A stretch of 64,000 nucleotides of DNA, taken from positions 2,789,001-2,853,000 of the forward strand of contig NZ_CP161920.1 of the NCBI RefSeq assembly GCF_040819555.1, given 5' to 3'. Under the pieces are notes generated by a model. It searched no databases. It saw nothing but the letters and a program-made list of their open reading frames with translations, and was not told where the DNA came from. A program made the translations under genes and the position numbers. Below are positions 8,627 through 17,634 of this stretch, piece by piece (the first letter of the stretch is position 1; each line of letters begins with the position of its first letter). The stretch comes from Nitratireductor sp. GISD-1A_MAKvit. Lineage in GTDB: Bacteria > Pseudomonadota > Alphaproteobacteria > Rhizobiales > Rhizobiaceae.

Positions 8627-9391
8627 ATGGCGCAATCAAGAGCAACGGCATTGATCACCGGAGGCGCCAGGCGCATCGGCGCCGCCATTGTGCGCGATCT
8701 GGCCGCACATGGTTTCGCAGTGGCCATTCATTGCAGCCAGTCCAGGGAAACTGCCGAGACACTCGCAACGGAGATCATCGACGCCGGCGGAGAAGCCGGC
8801 GTGGTACAGGCGGACCTGCAGAGCAGCACGGCGTGCAGCGGCCTGATCGAGCAGACACGCCTGGCACTCGGCCTTCCCACCATTATCGTCAACAATGCTT
8901 CCGTGTTTGAAGATGACGGGGTGGCCGATTTCACCGAAAACGGCTGGGACGCGCATTTCAATCTGCATGTGAAAGCACCGGCGTTGATCACACAGGCTCT
9001 CGTTCACGCTTTACCAGCTCGTCAGGAGGCGCTCATCGTGAACATGATTGATCAGCGGGTCTGGCGCCTCAACCCGCGTTTCTTCAGTTACACACTTTCC
9101 AAATCGGCGCTCTGGACCGCGACAAAAACGATGGCACAGGCGCTTGGGCCGAATGTTCGCGTCAATGCCATTGGCCCCGGCCCCACCCTGCCCAACCAGC
9201 GCCAGCAGCAAGAAGATTTCGACCGCCAGACGGACGCGCTCGTTCTTGAGCGCGGTCCGGATCTGAGCGATTTCGGCCGCACTATACGATATCTTTGGGA
9301 AACACGGTCCATCACAGGCCAGATGATCGCGTTGGATGGTGGCCAGCACCTGGCCTGGGAGACCCCGGACGTGGCGGGAGTGCCCGAGTGA
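8627..9391 (+). CDS. Short-chain dehydrogenase/reductase (pteridine reductase-like)
   Basis: A 254-residue SDR. It has the cofactor motif [15 protein letters not shown], whose basic residues suggest NADPH, the NNAS motif in [12 protein letters not shown], and the catalytic tyrosine and lysine in [10 protein letters not shown]. The TGxxRIG form resembles PTR1/FolM-type dihydropteridine reductases, but substrate is not proven. An in-frame ATG lies at 8576; I prefer 8627, where the conserved protein begins. The stop overlaps the GTG start of uvrC, so the genes are probably coupled. Confidence 0.82.
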   Translation: MAQSRATALITGGARRIGAAIVRDLAAHGFAVAIHCSQSRETAETLATEIIDAGGEAGVVQADLQSSTACSGLIEQTRLALGLPTIIVNNASVFEDDGVADFTENGWDAHFNLHVKAPALITQALVHALPARQEALIVNMIDQRVWRLNPRFFSYTLSKSALWTATKTMAQALGPNVRVNAIGPGPTLPNQRQQQEDFDRQTDALVLERGPDLSDFGRTIRYLWETRSITGQMIALDGGQHLAWETPDVAGVPE

Positions 9392-11355
9392 GCGCAAGAA
9401 CCACATTGCAAGAGCCGGCGAATCTGGCGCTGGAGTGGGACAGCAGTGTGGCAACGGACGGTGTCGTTGGCATCGAAGTGATCCAGTCGGCGGTCAAGCG
9501 GCTGCCCAATGCACCTGGCGTTTACCGCATGATGAATGCCGATGGCGATGTTCTTTACGTCGGCAAGGCCCGAAGCCTCAGGAAGCGCGTGAACAATTAT
9601 GCGCAGGGACGCGGCCATAGCAACCGCATCGGTCGCATGGTCCGCGAGACGGCGTCCATGGAATTCGTGGTCACGCGGACCGAAACCGAAGCGCTGCTTC
9701 TGGAAGCCAATCTGATCAAGCGGCTGCGGCCACGATTCAACGTTCTGCTGCGCGACGACAAGTCGTTTCCTTATATTCTTCTGACCGGCGATCACCCGGC
9801 CCCCGGTCTCTTCAAACACCGCGGCGCGCGCTCGAAGAAAGGCGATTACTTCGGCCCGTTCGCGTCGGCAGGCGCCGTCGGGCGCACGATCAATTCCCTA
9901 CAGCGCGCCTTTCTCCTGCGCACCTGCACAGATTCGGTGTTTGAGAGCCGCACCCGCCCCTGCCTCCTCTTTCAGATAAAACGCTGTTCCGGGCCCTGTA
10001 CGGGCGAAATCGGCGAGGAAGGCTACACGGAGCTCGTATCCGAGGCAAAAGCGTTTCTTTCGGGCCGGTCCAGCAAGGTGAAAGCCGAGATCGCACAGGC
10101 GATGCAGGAGGCATCCGAAGCGCTCGACTTCGAGCGGGCAGCGATTTACCGCGACCGGCTTTCTGCCCTCAGCCATGTGCAAAGCCATCAGGGGATCAAT
10201 CCGCAGGGCGTAGAAGAGGCGGACGTGTTCGCCATCCATCAGGAAGGCGGACAGAACTGCATTCAGGTCTTTTTCTTCCGGACGGGCCAGAACTGGGGCA
10301 ACCGCGCCTATTTTCCAAAAGCCGATCCGAGCCTGGAAGCAAGGGAAGTTCTCGGCGCATTTCTCGCCCAGTTTTATGACGACAAGCCCTGCCCCCGCAT
10401 GGTTCTGCTTTCGCACGGTATCGACGAACAGGAACTGCTGGCCGATGCTCTCTCGACGCGTGCGGGCCGGAAGGTGCAGGTTTCCTGCCCCCAGCGCGGC
10501 GAGAAGAAGGATCTTACCGACCACGCATTGCAGAACGCGCGCGAAGCGCTTGGGCGGCGGCTGGCCGAAACATCCTCGCAGGCGCGCCTGATGCAAGGGT
10601 TTGCCGAGACATTCGAACTTGAGCGCACTCCACGCCGCATCGAGGTCTACGACAACTCCCACATCATGGGCACGAATGCAGTTGGCGGAATGGTCGTTGC
10701 CGGCATCGAGGGCTTTGCCAAGAACCAATACCGCAAGTTCAACATCCGTTCGACCGACATCACGCCGGGCGATGACTACGGAATGATGCGCGAGGTAATG
10801 CAGCGCCGGTTTTCGCGATTGATAAAAGAAAACGGCCTGCCAGTCTCAACGGATGCGCCCGACATGGAGACGGCAGACACGGATGCAGCCGAGATGCCTG
10901 TCTGGCCCGACGTTTTGCTGATTGACGGCGGCCAGGGGCAATTGGCAGCGGTTAGCCAGGTGCTGGAGGAACTCGGAATAGCCAGTATGGTGACGGCTAT
11001 CGGTGTGGCCAAGGGCGTTGACCGCGATGCCGGACGCGAACGTTTTTTCATGGCTGGCAGAAACCCTTTCAGCCTCCCCGTTCGTGACCCGGTTCTATAC
11101 TTCATCCAGAGGCTGCGTGACGAGGCGCACCGATTTGCAATCGGTTCACATCGTGCCCGCAGAAAGAAAGAGATGGTGAGGAACCCGCTGGATGAGATCA
11201 GCGGCATCGGCCCGGGGCGCAAGCGCGCCCTGCTTCATCATTTCGGCACGGCGAAAGCTGTCAGCCGTGCGGGGATCGATGACCTCATCGAAGTGGAGGG
11301 CATTTCCGAAGCGATCGCACGTCAAATCTACGAGCATTTCCACGAAAACGGCTGA
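9388..11355 (+). CDS. uvrC: Excinuclease ABC subunit C
   Basis: The incision subunit of nucleotide excision repair, which makes the 3' and 5' cuts around lesions marked by UvrAB. Of ~655 residues, the GIY-YIG nuclease domain is near residue 40 ([20 protein letters not shown]), the UVR/UvrB-binding helix near 240 ([14 protein letters not shown]), the RNase H-like second nuclease domain in the middle ([30 protein letters not shown]), and helix-hairpin-helix motifs at the end ([13 protein letters not shown]). The GTG start at 9388 overlaps the preceding stop; the longer upstream frame overlaps the SDR gene and is unlikely. Confidence 0.95.
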   Translation: MSARTTLQEPANLALEWDSSVATDGVVGIEVIQSAVKRLPNAPGVYRMMNADGDVLYVGKARSLRKRVNNYAQGRGHSNRIGRMVRETASMEFVVTRTETEALLLEANLIKRLRPRFNVLLRDDKSFPYILLTGDHPAPGLFKHRGARSKKGDYFGPFASAGAVGRTINSLQRAFLLRTCTDSVFESRTRPCLLFQIKRCSGPCTGEIGEEGYTELVSEAKAFLSGRSSKVKAEIAQAMQEASEALDFERAAIYRDRLSALSHVQSHQGINPQGVEEADVFAIHQEGGQNCIQVFFFRTGQNWGNRAYFPKADPSLEAREVLGAFLAQFYDDKPCPRMVLLSHGIDEQELLADALSTRAGRKVQVSCPQRGEKKDLTDHALQNAREALGRRLAETSSQARLMQGFAETFELERTPRRIEVYDNSHIMGTNAVGGMVVAGIEGFAKNQYRKFNIRSTDITPGDDYGMMREVMQRRFSRLIKENGLPVSTDAPDMETADTDAAEMPVWPDVLLIDGGQGQLAAVSQVLEELGIASMVTAIGVAKGVDRDAGRERFFMAGRNPFSLPVRDPVLYFIQRLRDEAHRFAIGSHRARRKKEMVRNPLDEISGIGPGRKRALLHHFGTAKAVSRAGIDDLIEVEGISEAIARQIYEHFHENG

Positions 11356-11562
11356 CGCGGCGCTGTTTCGTCGCGGCGACCCCGGTTGCCGCTTGCCGTA
11401 GACTGTTGCTTCTGATTTGACAGAGGTGGATGATGTGCCGCGTGGGCAGACCCGCCGGACTATCGTTCATCGCCTCCCTCAAGCCTGTGCGCGGCGGGAT
11501 GGAATTCAACGGGCAGGCGCCGCGCAGGCGTTCTGCGGCAGAACGGAGCAGGATTGCGCTTC

Positions 11563-12162
11563 ATGGCCACACGTAGCAAGCCGGCGTTCAACATTCCCAA
11601 CATGCTGACTTACGGGCGGATTCTCGCAGTGCCCGCGATCGTTTTGTGTTTTTTTCTGGAAGGCAGGCTGCAGTCGAGTGACTTTGCCCGCTGGTCGGCT
11701 CTTGCACTGTTTATACTGGCGAGCATCACCGATTATTTCGACGGCTACCTGGCTCGCATCTGGAAGCAGACCTCCAATATCGGCAAGATGCTCGATCCCA
11801 TTGCAGACAAGCTTTTGGTGTCGACATGCCTGTTGCTGCTGGCCGCCGACACGGACCGTACGATAGCGGGATGGACGCTTTGGGCGGCGATCATCATTCT
11901 TTGCCGCGAGATCCTGGTTTCGGGCCTGCGAGAATATCTGGCGGCCCTGAAGGTCAGCGTTCCGGTGACACAGCTCGCCAAATGGAAGACCACCATACAG
12001 ATGGTGGCTATCGGCTTTTTGCTTGTGGGCCCTGCCGGCGACAAGATACTGCCCTACACGACCCAGCTCGGCATCGCCCTTTTGTGGATATCGGCCATCG
12101 TCACCCTTTATACCGGGTATGACTATTTCCGCGCCGGACTGAAGCACATTGTGGAGGAGTGA
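11563..12162 (+). CDS. pgsA: CDP-diacylglycerol-glycerol-3-phosphate 3-phosphatidyltransferase
   Basis: An inner-membrane enzyme making phosphatidylglycerophosphate, the first committed step to phosphatidylglycerol and cardiolipin. The 199-residue protein begins MATRSKPAFNIPNMLTYGRI and carries the CDP-alcohol phosphotransferase signature: DYFDGYLAR, then GKMLDPIADK (D-G-x2-A-R-x8-G-x3-D-x3-D). Several hydrophobic helices follow. A TTG nine bases upstream is possible, but the ATG at 11563 has GGAGCAGGA before it. The gene is followed closely by moaD and moaE, a common rhizobial order (uvrC-pgsA-moaD-moaE). Confidence 0.94.
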   Translation: MATRSKPAFNIPNMLTYGRILAVPAIVLCFFLEGRLQSSDFARWSALALFILASITDYFDGYLARIWKQTSNIGKMLDPIADKLLVSTCLLLLAADTDRTIAGWTLWAAIIILCREILVSGLREYLAALKVSVPVTQLAKWKTTIQMVAIGFLLVGPAGDKILPYTTQLGIALLWISAIVTLYTGYDYFRAGLKHIVEE

Positions 12163-12164
12163 TC

Positions 12165-12417
12165 ATGAAGCTGGTTTACTTCGCATGGGTGCGCGAGCGC
12201 ATCGGCCCTTCCTGAGGAGACGCTTGTGCTTCCCGACACCGTGAAAACCGTCACGGATCTGCTTTCCTGGCTTAAAGGACGAGGCGAGAACTATCAGGGC
12301 GCGCTTGAACGCAGCGACGTGATCCGCGTTGCCATAAACCAGGAGCATGTGACTCACGATACGGCACTACCGCCCGATGGCGAAATTGCCCTCTTTCCCC
12401 CGATGACGGGTGGATAG
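12165..12417 (+). CDS. moaD: Molybdopterin synthase small subunit, frameshifted
   Basis: MoaD carries the sulfur, as a C-terminal thiocarboxylate, used to make molybdopterin. It starts MKLVYFAWVRERIG two bases after the pgsA stop and ends in the required Gly-Gly (FPPMTGG). The frame breaks at 12206-12208: ATCGGCCCTTCCTGA gives an early stop, while ATC GGC CTT CCT GAG GAG would continue as IGLPEETLVLPDTVKTV. With one C removed the protein is 83 residues, the normal MoaD size. Partner MoaE is next. The nearby Mo-cofactor enzyme at 2270-4373 is a possible user. Confidence 0.92.
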
Positions 12418-12421
12418 TCTG

Positions 12422-12883
12422 ATGCCTCCCTGCCAGCCGTACATCCGCGTTCAGGCCGAAGATTTCGATGCGGCCGCCGAAACAGCTCGCCTCACACACA
12501 ACCGGAAGGATGTTGGTGCGGTCGTCTGCTTCACGGGGTTGTGCCGGGACGAGAACGGTCGTCTCAATGCACTGGAGCTTGAGCACTATCCCGGCATGGC
12601 CGAAGCCGAGATTGAACGGATTGCAAATGATGCCCTGAAGCGGTGGCCGCTGAGCGGTCTGACAGTTATCCACCGGTTTGGGCGCATCGCCCCTGGCGAA
12701 AACATCGTTCTGGTTCTTGCCGCTTCGGCACACCGGCGGGCGGCTTTCGAAGCGACCGACTTCCTCATGGATTTTCTCAAGTCCCACGCACCTTTCTGGA
12801 AAAAGGAGCACCTTGCGAAGGACGGCGAAACAGGCTGGGTTGAGGCAAAGGCAAGCGACCTTGACGACCTGAAACGCTGGTAG
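12422..12883 (+). CDS. moaE: Molybdopterin synthase large (catalytic) subunit
   Basis: MoaE converts cyclic pyranopterin monophosphate to molybdopterin using sulfur from MoaD. The 153-residue protein has the family core GAVVCFTGLCRD, ALELEHYPGMAEAEIE, VIHRFGRIAPGENIVLV and the catalytic lysine region PFWKKE. It starts four bases after moaD ends. A GTG start 12 bases upstream overlaps moaD and is less likely. Confidence 0.94.
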   Translation: MPPCQPYIRVQAEDFDAAAETARLTHNRKDVGAVVCFTGLCRDENGRLNALELEHYPGMAEAEIERIANDALKRWPLSGLTVIHRFGRIAPGENIVLVLAASAHRRAAFEATDFLMDFLKSHAPFWKKEHLAKDGETGWVEAKASDLDDLKRW

Positions 12884-13000
12884 GTCGGGGCCTCTCCCTT
12901 TACGCATCGCTAAGGATAGCGCCCGAAACTGTTCTTGCTAGAGGATTTGGCAACTCGAACAGGGCTATAGCTTCCTCAAGGTAAACTTGGCGGGAGAGCA

Positions 13001-15250
13001 ATGTCGGGACCTTTCCAGACAACGCTGCAGGCGAGCGGCGGCTTCGCATGGTGGCTTGCTGTGGCGTGCCTGATGGCATGCATGGTGCTGCTTTATCGAC
13101 TGTTTCGCCTGTCCGCGCGGTATCGCGCGGCACTTGAGGAAAACCAGCACCATCAGGAACTCATCGACAATCTCTCCGAGGGCATTTACCGGTCCTCGCC
13201 GGATGGGCGGCAACTGAGCGCCAATCCGTCTCTTGTGAAGCTCAACGGATACACGAGCGAGGACGAACTCCTTGCCAGCGTGGGAGACATCGCCACCGAA
13301 TGGTATGTGGACCCGGAACGCCGAAATATATTTCGCCGTGAACTCGAACGTCACGACAAGGTTGAAAATTTCATTTCCGAGATCTACCGCCACAAGACCC
13401 GCGAACGGATATGGATCAGTGAATCGGCTCGTCTGGTGCGTGATCGGCGCAGCGGCGCGCCCCTCTACTACGAAGGATCCGTACGCGAAATCACCGAAAC
13501 GGTGAAGCGGCTGAAACTCCAGGACCTGTTCGAAAAACTGACATCACAGCTTCCCGGCGGTCTGTTCCAGATGCTGCGGCGCGACAGTGGCGAATTTCAG
13601 ATGCTGTACAGCTCGGCCGGGCTACGCAGACTTCTTGGCTATCGCGACGCCAGCATCCCCGAGGATCCGAACACGGTTCTTCATATGGTGCACGCAGACG
13701 ACCGTGCGCACTATCTCGACAGCCTGCGTGAATCCGGCAGGAACCTGAACCCGTGGGAATGCGAGTTTCGCATCCGCACAGCCGATGGAAAGGACCGGTG
13801 GCTGCGTGTTTCGGCCACGCCGGAAACCACCGACCAGGGCATCGTCTGGCACGGGTATCTGGCCGACATCTCCGTGCGCAAGAAAAACGAGATGGAAATC
13901 GAGCAACTGGCTTTCTACGACCCGTTGACGCGCCTTCCCAATCGCCGCCTTCTCTTCGATCAGGTAAGGCGCCAGATGTCGGTGTGCAGCGACAGCGGGA
14001 AGCTTGGCGCAATTCTTTTCATCGATCTCGACAATTTCAAAACCCTGAACGACACGATGGGGCATGACGTCGGGGACGAATTCCTCAAACAGGTTTCCGA
14101 GCGCCTTCAGGCCGCAATTGCTCCCAACGACACGGTTGGAAGGATCGGAGGAGACGAATTCGTCATCGTTCTTCAGCTCAATGACAAAACCGCGGCAAGT
14201 GCGACGCGCAACGCCATCGTCGCGGCCAACCGTGTTCTCGCCGCCCTTCGGCAGGAGTTCACGCTGGGTCAGATGAACCACCACACTTCAGCCAGTGTTG
14301 GCGTTCTCGTTTTCAACGGCAGGGAAAAGGGGCCCGAGGTCCTGATGAAAAACGCGGACATGGCGATGTATCAGGCGAAGAATCAGGGGCGAAACAACGT
14401 CGCCCTGTTTGATCCCGAAGTGCTGCAGAAGGAGCACGCCCGGTTCCGCCTCCTCAGCGACATGCGCAGCGCGCTTGTCGAAAACCGGCTGGAGATGCAT
14501 TACCAGCCGCAGGTCAATACTGCCGGACATGTGATCGGCGCAGAGGCGCTGTTACGCTGGAAACATGCAGACCATGGCAAGCTTTCGCCCAGCGACTTCG
14601 TCGCTCTTGCAGAACAGCACGGGCTGGCTGAACTGCTGGGCCGTGGAGTGATCGAATCAAGTCTGCGCACGCTCGCCGCCTGGAAAAAGAACCCGCGCCT
14701 GAGCGGCTTACGCATGGCTGTCAACATAAGCCTTAAATCTCTGCGCGATCCCGAATTCCTGGATTTCCTGCATGATCGGCTCGACGCGCACGCAGTCGCC
14801 CCGCAGCGCCTTACTCTCGAAATGACGGAACGTGTCCTGACCAGCGATCAGTTGCACATTTCCAGGCGAATGAACGAGTTGAAAGCACTTGGCGTGCGAC
14901 TTTCGCTCGACGATTTCGGCACCGGGTACTCTTCCATCGCCTATCTGAAGAAGCTTCCCTTCGACGAGCTCAAGATCGACGGCAGTTTCATTGCCGAGCT
15001 TGAAGAGAATGAAAGCAATCGCGCGCTGGTGCAGACCATGTTGAACATGGCATCGACGCTCGGACTGTCTGCCGTGGCCGAGCATGTTCAGACACCACAG
15101 CAGGAAGCGCTCCTGAAAACGTGTGGCTGCACTTTTTTCCAGGGTTGGCTATACGGCCGCGCCATGACCGGAAGGGACTTCACGAAATTCGTACTCGAGC
15201 GCAATCCTGCCTCGATCTTGAAATTCCCCAACTCGCTTCAGGGTGCATAA
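13001..15250 (+). CDS. Membrane PAS-GGDEF-EAL cyclic-di-GMP protein
   Basis: A 749-residue c-di-GMP turnover protein. It has one N-terminal membrane helix (residues ~14-34), two PAS-like sensor domains (~50-160, and ~175-300 with the PAC-type end WHGYLADISVRKKNE), a diguanylate cyclase domain with an intact GGDEF motif (RIGGDEFVIVL, ~385), and a phosphodiesterase domain starting GAEALLRWKHAD. The EAL domain keeps EMTE, DDFGTGYSS and the KIDGSFI lysine/aspartate, so both activities are possible. It probably couples an unknown redox or small-molecule signal to motility or biofilm. It stands alone, with a ~115-base upstream gap. Confidence 0.92.
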   Translation: MSGPFQTTLQASGGFAWWLAVACLMACMVLLYRLFRLSARYRAALEENQHHQELIDNLSEGIYRSSPDGRQLSANPSLVKLNGYTSEDELLASVGDIATEWYVDPERRNIFRRELERHDKVENFISEIYRHKTRERIWISESARLVRDRRSGAPLYYEGSVREITETVKRLKLQDLFEKLTSQLPGGLFQMLRRDSGEFQMLYSSAGLRRLLGYRDASIPEDPNTVLHMVHADDRAHYLDSLRESGRNLNPWECEFRIRTADGKDRWLRVSATPETTDQGIVWHGYLADISVRKKNEMEIEQLAFYDPLTRLPNRRLLFDQVRRQMSVCSDSGKLGAILFIDLDNFKTLNDTMGHDVGDEFLKQVSERLQAAIAPNDTVGRIGGDEFVIVLQLNDKTAASATRNAIVAANRVLAALRQEFTLGQMNHHTSASVGVLVFNGREKGPEVLMKNADMAMYQAKNQGRNNVALFDPEVLQKEHARFRLLSDMRSALVENRLEMHYQPQVNTAGHVIGAEALLRWKHADHGKLSPSDFVALAEQHGLAELLGRGVIESSLRTLAAWKKNPRLSGLRMAVNISLKSLRDPEFLDFLHDRLDAHAVAPQRLTLEMTERVLTSDQLHISRRMNELKALGVRLSLDDFGTGYSSIAYLKKLPFDELKIDGSFIAELEENESNRALVQTMLNMASTLGLSAVAEHVQTPQQEALLKTCGCTFFQGWLYGRAMTGRDFTKFVLERNPASILKFPNSLQGA

Positions 15251-15275
15251 AAAAACCGGGGCCGAAGCCCCGGTC
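15251..15275 (-). terminator. Terminator for ndk
   Basis: Read leftward, ACCGGGGC-TTCG-GCCCCGGT is a UUCG-capped hairpin followed by TTTTT. It directly abuts the end of the convergent GGDEF-EAL gene. The T-run is on the minus strand, so it mainly serves ndk. Confidence 0.85.
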
Positions 15276-15302
15276 TCAGATCCTGTCTGACAAACCTTCC
15301 GG

Positions 15303-15725
15303 TCAGCCGACGATCTCCGTATCGGAAAACCAGTAGCGGATCTCTTCGGCAGCCGTTTCAGGCGCATCCGAGCCGTGCACGGAGTTCTCGCCGATCGAGG
15401 TGGCGAACTCCTTGCGGATGGTGCCTTCGGCGGCTTCAGCGGGGTTGGTGGCGCCCATCACTTCGCGATTTTTCAGAATGGCGTTTTCGCCCTCGAGGAC
15501 CTGAACGACGGTCGGGCCGGAAGACATGAACTCGCACAGTTCGTCAAAGAACGGACGCTCCTTGTGGACTGCGTAAAACCCTTCTGCCTGGCGACGGCTC
15601 ATCCAAACACGCTTGGAGGCCACGACACGCAGGCCTGCATCCTCAAGCTTCTTTGTGATGGCACCGGTCAGGTTGCGCTTGGTGGCATCCGGTTTAATCA
15701 TGGAAAATGTGCGTTCGATCGCCAT
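15303..15725 (-). CDS. ndk: Nucleoside diphosphate kinase
   Basis: It balances NTP and dNTP pools by transferring the gamma-phosphate through a phospho-histidine. The 140-residue protein begins [18 protein letters not shown] and holds the active-site histidine in the ENSVHGSDA motif near residue 117. The frame is open farther upstream, but the family start is the ATG at 15725. A strong terminator lies ~30 bases beyond the stop. Confidence 0.97.
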   Translation of the reverse strand: MAIERTFSMIKPDATKRNLTGAITKKLEDAGLRVVASKRVWMSRRQAEGFYAVHKERPFFDELCEFMSSGPTVVQVLEGENAILKNREVMGATNPAEAAEGTIRKEFATSIGENSVHGSDAPETAAEEIRYWFSDTEIVG

Positions 15726-15822
15726 GGTCTGTCCTTCGATTGTCTGGATTGCGGGGCAAGCCCGCATGTGGAGATGGCGCGCTCTATAGCGGTCCAGACG
15801 GCACAAGGGAAGGCCCAGCCGG

Positions 15823-16516
15823 TCAACTCGCGGCCGGCACCCGCCGTGCAAAGCCCTCATGCAGGTCCAGACAGCGTTCAAACCATGCGGCCACCGGATC
15901 GTCTTTCGCCAGCAGCCCGTACGTCGACACGATGCGGGCCCATTGAAACACCCCTGCCATGATATAGTCGGCAAAAAGTGGACCCTGCCCACCGAGAAAC
16001 GGCTGTTCTGCCAACAGCGAACGCATCGGGGTCAGCGATGCCCGGAAGCCGGCAAGACGCTCTTCACGCCCCTTCACAACCTCTTCCAGAGTCTGCCCAA
16101 ACCGTTTTTCGCGACTGGTCCGGAAATAAACCTGATCGGAACCATCCAGCATTGCGTGAATATCGAGTAAAAGCGCGCGGCCAACGAAGCCAGAAATGAC
16201 GGTCTGCACCCACTTCTCGATGAAGCGTGCAAGCGTTTCGCCACCTGTTCCGGAAAATAGCGACGGCCCTGTCAGGATAGGTCCGGTCGAGATAAAGCGC
16301 GATCTGGAAGGAATCGGCCAGCCAGGTTTCACCATCCCGGATGACAGGCACCGTGGAAAAACTGCCTTCTCCTAAAGTGGGTATCTGGGTGAACAAGACA
16401 GGCACGGTTTCATAATCGAGCCCCTTGTGTCGGAGAGCAAAGGCAACTTTCCAACAGTGCGGGCTGAAAGGACGCCCCTTGTCCCTGCCAGCCAGTTCGT
16501 AAAGGACAATCGCCAC
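15823..16516 (-). CDS. Glutathione S-transferase family protein, frameshifted
   Basis: A thioredoxin-fold N-terminal domain ([20 protein letters not shown], then the GSH-contact segment [20 protein letters not shown]) is joined to an all-helical C-terminal domain ([20 protein letters not shown]). The FSPHCWK active site resembles beta-etherase-type GSTs, so a dehalogenase, lyase or etherase role is as likely as conjugation. The frame breaks after TYPDR: coding-strand GACAGGGCCGTCG should be GACAGGCCGTCG, continuing as [15 protein letters not shown]. Removing one base at 16267-16269 gives ~230 residues, normal for the family. Confidence 0.88.
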
Positions 16517-16609
16517 GCTGCTTCCTCTGGTTTGCGACAGTTTTACAATGGCCGACCATTATTTACTCCACAAGAGGTCTTGGGCAAGAGACGTCCACCT
16601 CGCGCAATG

Positions 16610-16770
16610 CGCGCAATGGAAACAACTAATACAAGAAATTCGAATTTTTCAAAAATGTACTTTGAGCTTAAAAAATAAAATTTTATGAAAAATTTCATAA
16701 CCTTGTAATTCAAAAAATAACGATCCATACCTCCAACTATTTAAATCTACATACCCCGCCCTACCCTCCT
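16610..16770. promoter_or_regulatory. AT-rich island with overlapping palindromes
   Basis: In a GC-rich window this stretch is strongly AT-rich, mostly A- and T-tracts. It holds a perfect 12-bp palindrome ATAAAATTTTAT (16675-16686) that overlaps a second inverted repeat, TTATGAAA-AA-TTTCATAA (16683-16700). It lies between the divergent GST gene and the glycine-rich exported protein, so it is a likely promoter or silencer region. AT-rich sites of this kind are bound by rhizobial MucR/Ros proteins; that link is an inference. Confidence 0.55.
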
Positions 16771-16810
16771 CTCTGTGTACAGCAACCACAATCTATCAGC
16801 GAGGAAGAGA

Positions 16811-17488
16811 ATGACTCAGATTTGCAGCAATATTACCGGTACTCTCAAAAGCGCTGCTCTTGTATTGGCGCTCACCACACCTGCAGCAGCCATCGATCTC
16901 GGCGGCGTCAGTATTGGCGGAAACGACAAAGGTGGAGTAAGTGTCAGTGTCGGCGGCGTATCTGCTTCCGTTGGCACAAGCAACGGCGTTTCAGCGGATG
17001 TCGGAGCAGATCTGGGTTCGACCTCTGCCAATGTCGATGCCTCCGTTGGTGGCGGCAGCCTGGCTGATGTCAATGCAGATGCGAATGTCGGCAATGCGGT
17101 TAGCGCAAGAAGCAACACGACTGTCGGTGGAGGCAGGGGCAGCCTGCTCGATTCGAACACCACCGCATCCGTGGGAGGCGACAAAGGTCTGAACGCCGAG
17201 GTCGGAGTCAATGCCGGTAAAAGAGGCCTGGGCGTCCTGCTTGGCTTTGGCAAGCGCCCGAGCGACAACCCGGGCACGGGTAATCCTGGAAACGGCAATG
17301 GAGGCGGCATCATCGGTGGCGGCAATGGCGGCGGCAAAAGTGCGGCTGAAAGAGCCATTGAAGGCCTGAGCGACAAACAGATAGCGATCTACCGGAACCG
17401 GTGCGGCAGGATCCTGCGCAATCCGGCTGCCTGGGATTACGGTCTCGTGCAGATGTGCAAGGCTTTGAGTCAGGCTGCCTCCCGCTGA
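16811..17488 (+). CDS. Glycine/serine/valine-rich exported protein of unknown function
   Basis: I do not recognise a named family. The 225-residue product has a signal peptide (MTQICSNITGTLKSAALVLA, cleavage near PAAA-ID), then ~115 residues of loosely repeated Gly-Ser/Asn-Val units (GGVSVSVGGVSASVG; SVGGGSLADVNADANVG), then a Gly/Asn-rich linker (residues ~150-175), and a compact C-terminal domain (SDKQIAIYRNRCGRILRNPA) with two cysteines. The repeat style suggests a surface or beta-structured extracellular protein. ATG 16811 has the ribosome site GAGGAAGAG; a GTG start at 16775 is possible. A strikingly AT-rich region lies upstream. Confidence 0.82.
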   Translation: MTQICSNITGTLKSAALVLALTTPAAAIDLGGVSIGGNDKGGVSVSVGGVSASVGTSNGVSADVGADLGSTSANVDASVGGGSLADVNADANVGNAVSARSNTTVGGGRGSLLDSNTTASVGGDKGLNAEVGVNAGKRGLGVLLGFGKRPSDNPGTGNPGNGNGGGIIGGGNGGGKSAAERAIEGLSDKQIAIYRNRCGRILRNPAAWDYGLVQMCKALSQAASR

Positions 17489-17506
17489 GATTGGAGCGAC
17501 CCAAAA

Positions 17507-17535
17507 AGGTGTGACCCGTTTACCGGGTTGCACCT
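17507..17535. terminator. Stem-loop after the glycine-rich gene
   Basis: AGGTGTGACCCG pairs with CGGGTTGCACCT (12 bp including two G-U pairs) around TTTAC. It lacks a good T-run on the plus strand, but has five A's on its left, so it would be stronger on the minus strand. A terminator role is likely but not certain. Confidence 0.5.
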
Positions 17536-17634
17536 GTCTGCTTTCGGCAACACAAAGCGACTTCCGTGACTGGACTGACAGCGCACCGCCCGTGATGACT
17601 TGCCAGCGTCGCAACAAGCAGTCAAAACGCGCAG

